A stretch of 8,069 bases of DNA from Anaerolineae bacterium (GTDB taxonomy: Bacteria; Chloroflexota; Anaerolineae; JACIWR01). The DNA lies in the NCBI GenBank assembly GCA_021162125.1, contig JAGGZG010000101.1, positions 1 through 8,069 on the forward strand. The letters run 5' to 3'. Each line of letters begins with the position of its first letter. Within the stretch, counting starts at the first letter, position 1. This document shows, piece after piece, positions 1 through 6,579 of the stretch. The position numbers and the translations under genes are program-made. The notes beneath the pieces were generated by a model that was not told the DNA's origin, ran no database searches, and saw nothing but the letters and a program-made list of their open reading frames with translations.

Positions 1-1
1 G

Positions 2-163
2 ATCAACCCCAGACCGTTGCTGCGCCGGCCACTGGTGTTTCCATTGCTTCTCATAGGGTTGCTCTACTGGCTCGCGGGTTTTATCGAGGGCGTGTATTCA
101 GACCAGTCCATGGGCGGTGAGCGGTCGATCATGGTGCATCCTGATTTCGATAGGGCGTCATAA
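2..163 (+). CDS. C-terminal end of a membrane protein (partial, 5' end outside window)
   Basis: An open frame runs in from the left edge and ends at TAA 161-163, giving 53 residues. Residues about 10-30 form one strongly hydrophobic stretch (LVFPLLLIGLLYWLAGF) preceded by arginines, followed by a polar tail ending in HPDFDRAS. This is what the last transmembrane helix and cytoplasmic tail of a membrane protein look like. The other two forward frames stop at about 54 and 120 and lack this pattern. Given the neighbours, it could be a membrane-anchored glycosyltransferase, a polymerase or another polysaccharide enzyme, but no family motif falls within the window, so no function is assigned. It sits 77 bases upstream of the next gene in the same direction. 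Confidence 0.55.
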   Translation: MNPRPLLRRPLVFPLLLIGLLYWLAGFIEGVYSDQSMGGERSIMVHPDFDRAS

Positions 164-227
164 GGTTGGGGGGCCTAGGGGGAACCATGCCTGCTCAAAT
201 GATAGTCTGATCTTGAGCTTATACCAC

Positions 228-233
228 GGAGAG
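228..233 (+). promoter_or_regulatory. Ribosome binding site of the GT2 gene
   Basis: GGAGAG lies 7 bases before ATG 241 and supports that start. The rest of the 164-240 gap has a G-rich stretch around a CCTAGG palindrome at 174-179. I see no convincing -35/-10 pair or terminator hairpin in it. Confidence 0.7.
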
Positions 234-240
234 ATGTAGA

Positions 241-1188
241 ATGGCCTGTTGGCCGAGATGTTCAATTATCGTCCCGGTCTGTAATGGCGAGCACAATATT
301 GCAGACTGCCTGGAATCACTGTGTGGCCAGGAGTACCCGGCCGACAGGTTCGAAATCATCGTCGTGGATAACAACTCCCGCGACAGCACGGCAGAGGTAG
401 TCCGCCAATATCCGGTGCGTTACATACAAGAAGAAAAACCCGGTTCATACGCAGCACGGAACACCGGAGCGAGATCGGCCCGGGGGGACATCCTGGCCTT
501 CACCGATGCGGACTGCATCGCCGATCCAAATTGGCTGCAGGCCATCAGCAATGCGCTATCAGACGGCGAGACACAAGCGGTACTAGGTTTTGCCGGGGGG
601 ATCAATGCCAACATCTGGGCCGAACTTGAGCAGGCCAAGTGGGAGGAGTTTTGGGCTTACCAGGTAGAGGTCAAGCGCATAGACACCCGCAATTTCGCAA
701 TCCAGGCTCCGGTCTTGGAGCGCTTTGGATATTTCCGTGACGATGTGCAGAGCTTTGCCGACTGGGAGTTGGGGGCTCGCCTGCACGAAGCTGGGGTCAA
801 AATGATTTTCTCACCAGACGTGCGCGTGTGGCACATCAATCCCCTCACCTTGTCGGAAATCAGCCGTCGTCGCCAACGGCAGGGATACGCAGGCTACCAG
901 ATTATGAATCAGCATTCGGATGCTTTTAACGAGACCTATCTTTCCCAAATCGTGCGTTACCATTTCATAGACAATCGGCAAGTGAAAGGGATTGCCCTCT
1001 CCTTGCTCCTGTGGTTCCTGCCCCTGTTGCTATGGCCGACCAGGGTGATCATAGAAGTAACAACGCGGATCACCCGGCATCAGAGTTTGCTTTACCCTCT
1101 CTTCGGCCTGTGGTGTGGACTTTCCTGGGAAATCGGTATCCTGCGGGCACGGCGCGAGCATCTTCTTGCTTTGTATCAGGAGTGCTGA
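241..1188 (+). CDS. Family 2 glycosyltransferase with C-terminal membrane segments
   Basis: This 315-residue protein is predicted to transfer a sugar from a nucleotide-sugar donor to a growing lipid-linked glycan on the cytoplasmic face of the membrane. The GT-A fold is clear: SIIVPVCNG at residues 8-16 (first Rossmann strand), IIVVDNNSRDST at 39-50 (donor binding), and FTDADC at 87-92 containing the DxD metal site D89-A90-D91. ADWELGARL at 173-181 stands where the acceptor-side acidic motif (often EDxDL) is found in GT2 enzymes and is the likely catalytic base region. Hydrophobic segments at about 251-271 and 284-300 suggest membrane anchoring. Length is normal for GT2. It is followed after a single base by the next glycosyltransferase, so the two are co-transcribed. 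Donor and acceptor cannot be read from sequence; rhamnosyl-, glucosyl- or mannosyl-transferase are all possible. Confidence 0.9.
   Translation: MACWPRCSIIVPVCNGEHNIADCLESLCGQEYPADRFEIIVVDNNSRDSTAEVVRQYPVRYIQEEKPGSYAARNTGARSARGDILAFTDADCIADPNWLQAISNALSDGETQAVLGFAGGINANIWAELEQAKWEEFWAYQVEVKRIDTRNFAIQAPVLERFGYFRDDVQSFADWELGARLHEAGVKMIFSPDVRVWHINPLTLSEISRRRQRQGYAGYQIMNQHSDAFNETYLSQIVRYHFIDNRQVKGIALSLLLWFLPLLLWPTRVIIEVTTRITRHQSLLYPLFGLWCGLSWEIGILRARREHLLALYQEC
1178..1182 (+). promoter_or_regulatory. Ribosome binding site fixing the GTG start at 1190
   Basis: AGGAG inside the end of the GT2 gene lies 7 bases before GTG 1190-1192. This decides the start of the second glycosyltransferase: the in-frame ATG at 1115 would need a 74-base overlap and would add 25 residues that do not look like a GT-B N-terminus. 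Confidence 0.75.
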
Positions 1189-1189
1189 G

Positions 1190-2359
1190 GTGCTGGAAGG
1201 TCAAGACATTGTGTGTATTGCGCCTGAGAGTTGGGATGGGTTGTGGCGAAACCGCCATCAAATCATGCTTCGTTTATCTGCACGTAACCGTGTGCTTTTC
1301 GTCTCAGGGCCAGAGCCCATCAAACATTGCTTCCAGAATTTACGGAGGGCTTGCCTGGGCAAATTGGAAAAAGTTCGAGACAACCTGTACGCCTATTGTT
1401 TCCCAGATCTGCTGCTTGAATCCCGCTTCCCTATAATTGATGCTTTCACTTTTGAAGCAAGACTCTTATTATTAAAGAATGTTATGCGGAAACTGGCTTT
1501 CAGTAACCCAATCTTGTGGCTATATCATCCCACTATGGGGCGTTTAGTGGGCCGATTGAACGAAAGACTGGTGTGTTATCACATAGTGGATGAGTACATC
1601 GCCTATCCTGTCCCTTGGCCTATGGGCAATGAAGCTTTTATCAGAATGGAACAACAGCTTATAGCGGCGGCGGATGTTGTGCTTGTATCTTCTGAAGAAC
1701 TTCTGCGCAGTAAAGGGCGAATGGAATCTAACATACACTGGGTTCCAAACGCGGTGGACTTCCAGGGTTTTGCTCAGTCCTTACGTGGACCTCAGCGGGT
1801 ACCCTCCGATCTCACTACACTGCCTCGACCTATAATCGGATATGTGGGGGCTATCAAAGAAAAACTGGACTTCGATTTGTTGGCACTGGTTGCTCGTACG
1901 CACCCGGAATGGTCCCTGGTCATGATTGGGCCGGTGCAATTGCACGGGACAAATCTCGCCTTCGAGAATTTACGGCGATTGGACAACGTTTTTCTGCTGG
2001 GCTGCAAGCCAGTTGAAAGCTTGCCGTTGTATATCAAAGCGTGTTCAGTCTGCCTTCTCCCTTACGTTATAAACGACTGGACTCGACACATAGATCCTCT
2101 TAAACTGTATGAATATTTAGCAGTGGGTAATCCCGTTGTATCTGTAGATATTCCCGCTGTGCGCAGGTTCAGTGAGGTATTGAGCATCGCTGCTGACAAA
2201 GAAGATTTCGTGTATCAAATCGAGTGTGCTCTCCAGGAGCATGACTCGGACATGCGCCGGGTGCGCCAGGCTATTGCTGCAGAGAATTCCTGGGATCATC
2301 GGGTAGCAACAATCTCAGATATTATCCGAACCAGCCTGCACGCTTCAGGTTCAAGATGA
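1190..2359 (+). CDS. GT-B fold glycosyltransferase (GT4-like), GTG start
   Basis: From GTG 1190 this encodes 389 residues, normal for a GT4-type enzyme, which adds a sugar to a membrane-bound acceptor in the cytoplasm. I chose GTG over the upstream ATG 1115 because of the well-placed AGGAG and because the protein then begins directly with the first strand, DIVCIAPESWDGLWRNRHQ at residues 6-24, matching the DGLWQRxQ N-termini of this group. Other signs are SSEEL at about 167-171, WVPNAVD at 184-190, IIGYVGAI at 215-222 opening the C-terminal Rossmann domain, and PLKLYEYLAVGNPVV at 303-317, the nucleotide-sugar binding motif whose acidic residue contacts the donor ribose. Base composition is much more AT-rich than downstream: 33% G+C in 1441-1500 and 47% in 2041-2100 by hand count, against 68% in 4201-4260. 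It may have been acquired separately. Its stop overlaps the next ribosome binding site. Confidence 0.88.
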   Translation: MLEGQDIVCIAPESWDGLWRNRHQIMLRLSARNRVLFVSGPEPIKHCFQNLRRACLGKLEKVRDNLYAYCFPDLLLESRFPIIDAFTFEARLLLLKNVMRKLAFSNPILWLYHPTMGRLVGRLNERLVCYHIVDEYIAYPVPWPMGNEAFIRMEQQLIAAADVVLVSSEELLRSKGRMESNIHWVPNAVDFQGFAQSLRGPQRVPSDLTTLPRPIIGYVGAIKEKLDFDLLALVARTHPEWSLVMIGPVQLHGTNLAFENLRRLDNVFLLGCKPVESLPLYIKACSVCLLPYVINDWTRHIDPLKLYEYLAVGNPVVSVDIPAVRRFSEVLSIAADKEDFVYQIECALQEHDSDMRRVRQAIAAENSWDHRVATISDIIRTSLHASGSR

Positions 2360-2364
2360 AGGAG
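2359..2364 (+). promoter_or_regulatory. Ribosome binding site of the small zinc-ribbon gene
   Basis: AAGGAG begins on the last base of the preceding stop codon and lies 7 bases before ATG 2372. Such an ideal signal argues that the short downstream frame is translated rather than chance. Confidence 0.75.
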
Positions 2365-2371
2365 TTCCACG

Positions 2372-2626
2372 ATGCTTCCTCGATGCTGGAGACTCAATGA
2401 TCAAAGATACCGCTTGCAGGGAATGCGGTGCCCCATTTGCGGGAGAATATCCATGCTAAGCCGCCCGGTGTGCTGTGAACGAGGGGCAGCGAGCATCAAC
2501 GACCTGGACGAACCGGGTTACGCGCTACCTGTCCCTGTTGAGGTGTACCCATTGCAAGCCAATGCCTGTCTGGTGCCTGCCGTTGCGATTCAAGCAGAAA
2601 TGCAGGTCCAGTTAGAGGAGTTATGA
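2372..2626 (+). CDS. Small degenerate zinc-ribbon protein, DUF35 (OB-fold associated) type
   Basis: This is an 84-residue protein whose first 40 residues resemble the rubredoxin-like zinc ribbon at the N-terminus of DUF35 proteins. The pattern LPRCWRLNDQRYRLQG (2-17), then C20-x2-C23, then RPVC34, matches the family's PRYWRxxxQRYxLxG, CxxCG, PPRxVCPxCG layout. The fourth cysteine, expected at position 37, is arginine, with an extra cysteine at 35, so metal binding is doubtful. Full-length family members, as I recall, are about 130-150 residues with an OB-fold after the ribbon; here only about 45 residues follow, without recognisable OB strands. In other settings DUF35 proteins partner thiolase or HMG-CoA-synthase-like enzymes, none of which is present. 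It has an ideal ribosome binding site and shares ATGA with the next gene. It is either a decayed remnant kept for translational coupling or a repurposed small partner protein. Confidence 0.6.
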   Translation: MLPRCWRLNDQRYRLQGMRCPICGRISMLSRPVCCERGAASINDLDEPGYALPVPVEVYPLQANACLVPAVAIQAEMQVQLEEL

Positions 2627-3681
2627 ACGAGCCACTGACGTTGAGTCTGCACGAGGTCGGGCTAGAGCTGCGGTCCGATAATCCCAGATTCCTAGACTAC
2701 GCCGGCCATTACCTGCGGGACCTGGTCGTTCCCACAATGGATCGGGCACACGTCATCGTGCACCTGGCCTGGGGGCAGAGCATCGTCTCGGCGACCGATG
2801 GACAGTGGGAGCGGCTGGGACGGCGGTTGCTGCGGGATGAGAAACGCATCGTGCAGACCGAGGTGTTGACCCTGCCCGGACTTCAGCTCAGCGTGGCCAC
2901 GACCGGCGACGGGCTGGAGATTGAAGCCGGATTTCGTTTCCCATCGCGTCGCAGCCGTCTGATCTACGTCCTGCAAGGACGGGCAGGCGAGGCACGCCTG
3001 TTCATCACGTTAATCTATTTCCTGGTCTACTTCCCGCTGTTCTGGTACTTGGAGCGGGAACGGGGGTGGTATTTGCTGCACGCTGGAGCGGTGGCGCATC
3101 CGCACGGCGGGATAGTGCTGGCCGGCCTGCCCGGCGTGGGAAAGTCCACTTTCACCCTGGCACTGCTGGCCGACCCCGCCGTCCGCCTTCTTTCGGATAA
3201 CCTGGTGTTCCACGACGGGGAGCAGGTGTACGCTTTCCCGGAGCCGATTCACCTGGATCAGCGCAGCCGCACTCTGCTGCCCGACCTGGGAGAGCGACTG
3301 GGGCCGGCAGGGCAGGCATTTTCGCATGGCCGGTACGACTACCAACTGGCCCCGGCGGCCAGGGCAGATGCGACCCACCCGCGTCTGGTGGGTATCCTGC
3401 GCCTGGCTCCGCAGACCGAGGCGCGTCCCCTGAGCCAAGAAGTGTGCCTGGAGCGTCTGCTGGCTTACGATCGGCTGGCCAAGGAGGTAGATGAATACAG
3501 TAAGCAGGCGGCTATCTTCGGTCTGCTGTCGCCCCGCGCTGGAGAAAGCGGACGCCGCCTGGAGGCGCTGGAGCGATTGCTGACGAAGGCGAACTGTTAC
3601 GAGATCGCCGTGCAGCCTGGCGTGAGCCTCGGCCCGGTTGCGGCGCAAGTGGGCCACCTGGCGGGATGGTCGAATGGTTGA
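2623..3681 (+). CDS. HPr kinase-like P-loop protein (HprK-related)
   Basis: This 352-residue protein has a C-terminal domain resembling the kinase domain of HPr kinase/phosphorylase. Key signs are LLHAGAV at 151-157, the Walker A loop GLPGVGKST at 168-176, LLSDNLVF at 189-196 (second acidic strand of the HprK-like fold) and FPEPIHLD at 205-212. The first 145 residues are a different domain that I do not recognise, with a hydrophobic stretch at about 127-143 (LFITLIYFLVYFPLFWY). HprK-related kinases outside the sugar phosphotransferase system occur in exopolysaccharide/exosortase loci and lasso-peptide clusters, where they phosphorylate substrates other than HPr; no HPr, PTS or lasso gene is seen here. 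The start is ATG 2623, sharing ATGA with the upstream stop, with AGAGGAG just 2 bases before it, so translation is probably coupled. It overlaps the RtcB-like gene by 8 bases. The substrate is unknown. Confidence 0.75.
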   Translation: MNEPLTLSLHEVGLELRSDNPRFLDYAGHYLRDLVVPTMDRAHVIVHLAWGQSIVSATDGQWERLGRRLLRDEKRIVQTEVLTLPGLQLSVATTGDGLEIEAGFRFPSRRSRLIYVLQGRAGEARLFITLIYFLVYFPLFWYLERERGWYLLHAGAVAHPHGGIVLAGLPGVGKSTFTLALLADPAVRLLSDNLVFHDGEQVYAFPEPIHLDQRSRTLLPDLGERLGPAGQAFSHGRYDYQLAPAARADATHPRLVGILRLAPQTEARPLSQEVCLERLLAYDRLAKEVDEYSKQAAIFGLLSPRAGESGRRLEALERLLTKANCYEIAVQPGVSLGPVAAQVGHLAGWSNG

Positions 3682-3751
3682 GCGTGTAGTGTCTCTAGAG
3701 AGACCGATGCAAATGGCTGAGCGTGTGATGTCTCCACGGGGGCCGATGCGA
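3674..3751 (+). repeat. Imperfect 39-base tandem repeat at the start of the RtcB-like gene
   Basis: Two adjacent 39-base units, 3674-3712 and 3713-3751, match at 30 of 39 positions. They encode MVERVVSLERPMQ and MAERVMSPRGPMR. Each unit begins with an ATG in the same frame, so the duplication offers several alternative starts (3674, 3707, 3713, 3728, 3746). The repeat spans the stop codon of the preceding gene. Confidence 0.8.
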
Positions 3752-5224
3752 GTGCCGGTGCACGTCTTTGCTCCTGAGACGGTGCCGCCGCCTGCTGACG
3801 CGCTCGCCGTGTTAGCGCGGGTCGCTGCCCTGGAATGCGTTGCCGCCCCGGTCGTGGCCCTGCCAGACCTGCATCACAAGCCCCGGTTGGAGACCCCCTC
3901 CAGCGTGGCGGTGGCAACGCGGGACGCGATTGTGCTGGGCCTATCCAGTCCGTCGCCCGGCTGTGGAATGGCTCTGGCGCGGACGGCGCTGACCGTCGAG
4001 GACGTGAATGAGGAGCGACTGGATGCCCTTTTCACCCGTCTGGCTGAGCGCCTGAACCCGGCTCACGCTCGGCGGAGCCTCTCGCCTGACGAGGTGATGG
4101 GCGTGTTGGCGCACGGCGCGGCGGCTACGGTGGCTCACTGCGGGCTTGACGCCTCGCTCCTGGAGCACATCGAGGATCGGGGGGATGCCTTCGCTGCCGC
4201 CGGCGAGGAAGCGGATGTCGAGGCAATCTCGCGCGCCGTGCCTGCGGAGTTGCGCCAGATCGGCCAACGAGAGTTCGGCCTGGTGGGGCGGGGCAATCAT
4301 TTCCTGGAGATGCAGGCCGTCGCCGAAGTAGTAGACCAGCGCGTGGCCCGCGCCTGGGGTTTGCACGTGGGGCAAATTGTGGTCATGATCCACGCCGATT
4401 CCGGTCACCTGGGGGCCTTTGTGGGCCGCCTGTACGCCCATCGGCGTAAGAATACCTGGTTGGGTCGCCTGCGGGAGTGGCGATACAAAGTGCCGTTGCA
4501 CGTGAGGGAGGTACGCTCGTGGGCCGAAGCGCGTCGCCGCTGGCCTTATTTCTCCCCACGGCGCTGGGTGCCCATACCTGCCGATTCCGAGGAGGGACGG
4601 CGGGTGCTGTGTGCACTGCGTGCGGCGACGAATTACGCTTACGCCAATCGCGTGGCGGTGTTAGCCGTCATTCGTGACGCTATACAAGAAGTGTGGAGAG
4701 ACGATTTACCGGCACCGGCTTTGCTCTGGGATGCCGCGCACAACTCCATCCGCCGTGAGCAGGTGGACGGCCGGGAGCTGTGGGTGCATCGTCACAACGC
4801 CGCGCGGGCTCTCAGCAGCCCGCTTCAGGGGGCTTTACCTGCTCAGCCCGATGCTTTAGCGTCGGGCCCAGCGCGGCAGGCTGCGAGCCTGCCCTACGGA
4901 GCTTTTGTGCGTACTGGCCAGCCGGTATTGCTGCCGGGCACCTGTCGCACCTCGTCGTATCTTTGCGTGGCGGGCGAGGGTGTGGCGCGCACTCTGCGCT
5001 CAGTGAACCACGGCGCTGGCCGGACCACGGAGCAATTTGCAGGCGAGGACGATGATGGGAGCATCACGCGATTGTACACCTACACCGATGGTCTGGAATT
5101 TCTCCTGTTCCATCTTTCTGATGATGGCTTGCAGGCTGTGATTCAGGCTCTCCAAGCAGACGCTATCGCCCGGCCGGTGGTTCGCCTGCGTCCCCTGGCC
5201 GTGCTGAAAGGGTCAAAACCATGA
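3674..5224 (+). CDS. Divergent RtcB-family protein (RNA ligase fold) in a polysaccharide operon
   Basis: From ATG 3674 this is 516 residues. It aligns by eye along the whole RtcB family: LPDLHHKP (63-70, for MPDvHpG), SPGCGM (94-99, for DIGCGM), GRGNHFLEMQ (206-215), IHADSGHLG (239-247, for IHSGSRGLG), TNYAYANR (319-326), DAAHN (353-357), VHRHNAARA (371-379, for VHRKGATRA), PVLLPGTCRTSSY (417-429), NHGAGR (445-450) and RLRPLAVLKG (504-513). Known RtcB joins RNA 3'-phosphate to 5'-hydroxyl using GTP and Mn2+. Retained here are the metal cysteine C97, N208, H209, H240, H356, the guanylylated-histidine equivalent H446, and K512. Changed are the metal aspartate (S94 instead) and the SGSR loop. 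So a metal and nucleotide fold is likely, but standard tRNA-type ligation is uncertain. The start is ambiguous: the family-like region begins near MRVPVHVF, so ATG 3713 or 3746 is possible. It shares ATGA with the flippase. Confidence 0.8.
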   Translation: MVERVVSLERPMQMAERVMSPRGPMRVPVHVFAPETVPPPADALAVLARVAALECVAAPVVALPDLHHKPRLETPSSVAVATRDAIVLGLSSPSPGCGMALARTALTVEDVNEERLDALFTRLAERLNPAHARRSLSPDEVMGVLAHGAAATVAHCGLDASLLEHIEDRGDAFAAAGEEADVEAISRAVPAELRQIGQREFGLVGRGNHFLEMQAVAEVVDQRVARAWGLHVGQIVVMIHADSGHLGAFVGRLYAHRRKNTWLGRLREWRYKVPLHVREVRSWAEARRRWPYFSPRRWVPIPADSEEGRRVLCALRAATNYAYANRVAVLAVIRDAIQEVWRDDLPAPALLWDAAHNSIRREQVDGRELWVHRHNAARALSSPLQGALPAQPDALASGPARQAASLPYGAFVRTGQPVLLPGTCRTSSYLCVAGEGVARTLRSVNHGAGRTTEQFAGEDDDGSITRLYTYTDGLEFLLFHLSDDGLQAVIQALQADAIARPVVRLRPLAVLKGSKP

Positions 5225-6579
5225 GATTCGCACGTGACGTGCTAAGCACCTTCGTTACTGAAGTGGTGTTGGTCGGGCTGAACTTCGCCATCGGCGTACT
5301 GATGGCGCGAACACTGGACCCAACTGCGCGGGGAGTGCTGGCCCTGGCCATGACTGCTCCTTTCACAGCGGCGTACTTTATTGACCCTGGTCTCGTCCAA
5401 GCCAACATCTACCTGATAGGACGCAAAAAGCGGCCAGCGGAGAACGTGGTCGCCAATTCGCTCACTCTGGCGATGACTATCGGCGTGGGTGCAGCGATTA
5501 TCCTGTGGCTGGCCCGAGGTGTGATTTTGCGCACGTTCCTGTCAGGGTTGACAGCGGCCCAATTCACCCTGCTACTCTTGCTTCTGCCCTTCTTCCTGCT
5601 CGACTCGTATGCGATGTCCATCCTGCGCGCCCTGCGTCGCTTCGATCTGTTCAACCTGCGCCGGCTGGTGGGCCAGTTGATTATGCTGGCAGCGATGTTC
5701 GTCGTGCTGGTTGTCTTCAACAAGGCGGCGTCGGGGGCAGTGCTGGCCTTCGTCTGCGCGGCAGCAGTCTCGGCGATTCTGAGCCTGGTCTTCGTGGGCA
5801 GCATCGTGCACCTGCGTCCTGGCTTCCATCCAAAGTTGCTCGGCGAATCAGCGGCTTACGGATTCAAGTCCTACGTGCAGAACCTGGTCGGCCATCTGAA
5901 CTACCGGCTGGACGTGTATCTGCTGGCTATGTTCCTGGACCCGGCGCAGGTCGCTTTCTACGCCATCGCCACGAACATCGCCGAGTTGGCTTGGTACATC
6001 CCTAATTCCGTGGGGACGGTGCTGTTTCCCAGACTCTCGGCGACTTCACATGAGCGCGTCCATCCCCTGACGGCAGAGGTATGCCGGCACACAGTCTTTA
6101 TCACGTCACTGGCGACGTTAGGGCTGACAGCGGTGAGCTGGCTGGTCATCCCCTTCTTCTACGGGCCAGCTTACCTACCCGCGTTAGTGCCTCTGTTCAT
6201 CCTGCTGCCGGGCATATTGACTATGGCCGTCTACAAAGTGCTGACTCGCAACTTCTCCAGCCGCAATCGCCAGCAGATGTCCATCCTGGCGGCGGGCGGA
6301 GCACTGGTGCTGAATGTGGGATTGAGTGTGGTCTTGATCCCTCGCTATGGTATTGGCGGGGCGGCCTTCTCGTCACTCATTTCCTATGCCGCGGCCTCGA
6401 TCATTCTGCTGGTCGCCTTCCTGCGTGATTCTGGCTTGGGCTGGCGGGATGCGCTGGTGATCCGCCGCGATGACCTGGCGCGCTATAGTGTGCTCTTCGG
6501 GCGGGGGCGGGAACAGGCAGGGCAGTTTCTTGCTCGCGGACAAGCACAGGAGAAAGTTCAACCTGTTGGTGGAAAGTAA
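5221..6579 (+). CDS. Wzx-like polysaccharide flippase (MOP superfamily)
   Basis: This 452-residue protein is highly hydrophobic, with roughly twelve or more membrane segments, for example at about residues 10-30, 81-101, 113-130, 150-168, 172-194, 291-312, 319-339, 354-373 and 381-401. Its length and pattern are typical of polysaccharide biosynthesis/export proteins of the Wzx/MurJ-related superfamily, which flip lipid-linked oligosaccharides to the outer face of the cytoplasmic membrane. The middle stretch LNYRLDVYLLAMFLD (226-240) followed by VAFYAIA and IPNSVGTVLFPRLS (260-273) is characteristic of the family. It ends in a charged cytoplasmic tail after residue 402. ATG 5221 shares ATGA with the RtcB-like stop and has AAAGGG at 5207-5212, 8 bases upstream. 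The stop shares TAATG with the next gene. Its presence implies a Wzx/Wzy-type assembly route, although no polymerase is seen in this window. Confidence 0.9.
   Translation: MRFARDVLSTFVTEVVLVGLNFAIGVLMARTLDPTARGVLALAMTAPFTAAYFIDPGLVQANIYLIGRKKRPAENVVANSLTLAMTIGVGAAIILWLARGVILRTFLSGLTAAQFTLLLLLLPFFLLDSYAMSILRALRRFDLFNLRRLVGQLIMLAAMFVVLVVFNKAASGAVLAFVCAAAVSAILSLVFVGSIVHLRPGFHPKLLGESAAYGFKSYVQNLVGHLNYRLDVYLLAMFLDPAQVAFYAIATNIAELAWYIPNSVGTVLFPRLSATSHERVHPLTAEVCRHTVFITSLATLGLTAVSWLVIPFFYGPAYLPALVPLFILLPGILTMAVYKVLTRNFSSRNRQQMSILAAGGALVLNVGLSVVLIPRYGIGGAAFSSLISYAAASIILLVAFLRDSGLGWRDALVIRRDDLARYSVLFGRGREQAGQFLARGQAQEKVQPVGGK

Noticed and set aside
165..187. G-rich stretch around CCTAGG with GGTT/AACC ends, as a hairpin terminator or G-quadruplex
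   Set aside because: The G runs face G runs rather than C runs, so only about 4 outer pairs plus the short palindrome can form. Only two G runs are present, too few for a convincing quadruplex, and there is no T run.
1115..1189. Upstream ATG start for the second glycosyltransferase
   Set aside because: It would overlap the GT2 gene by 74 bases and add 25 residues that do not look like a GT-B N-terminus, whereas GTG 1190 has a well-spaced AGGAG.
3010..3657. Long open frame on the minus strand (215 codons) opposite the HprK-like gene
   Set aside because: It is rich in Gln, Arg and His with no family motif, and it lies wholly opposite a gene with a clear Walker A loop. GC-rich codons commonly leave the opposite strand open.
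3638..3673. TTG start at 3638 for the RtcB-like gene
   Set aside because: It would extend the overlap with the kinase gene with no supporting ribosome binding site and no family-like residues; ATG 3674 or later is simpler.
3941..4501. Minus-strand open frame (186 codons) opposite the RtcB-like gene
   Set aside because: No recognisable domain or ribosome binding site; the plus strand carries several conserved RtcB motifs across the same bases.
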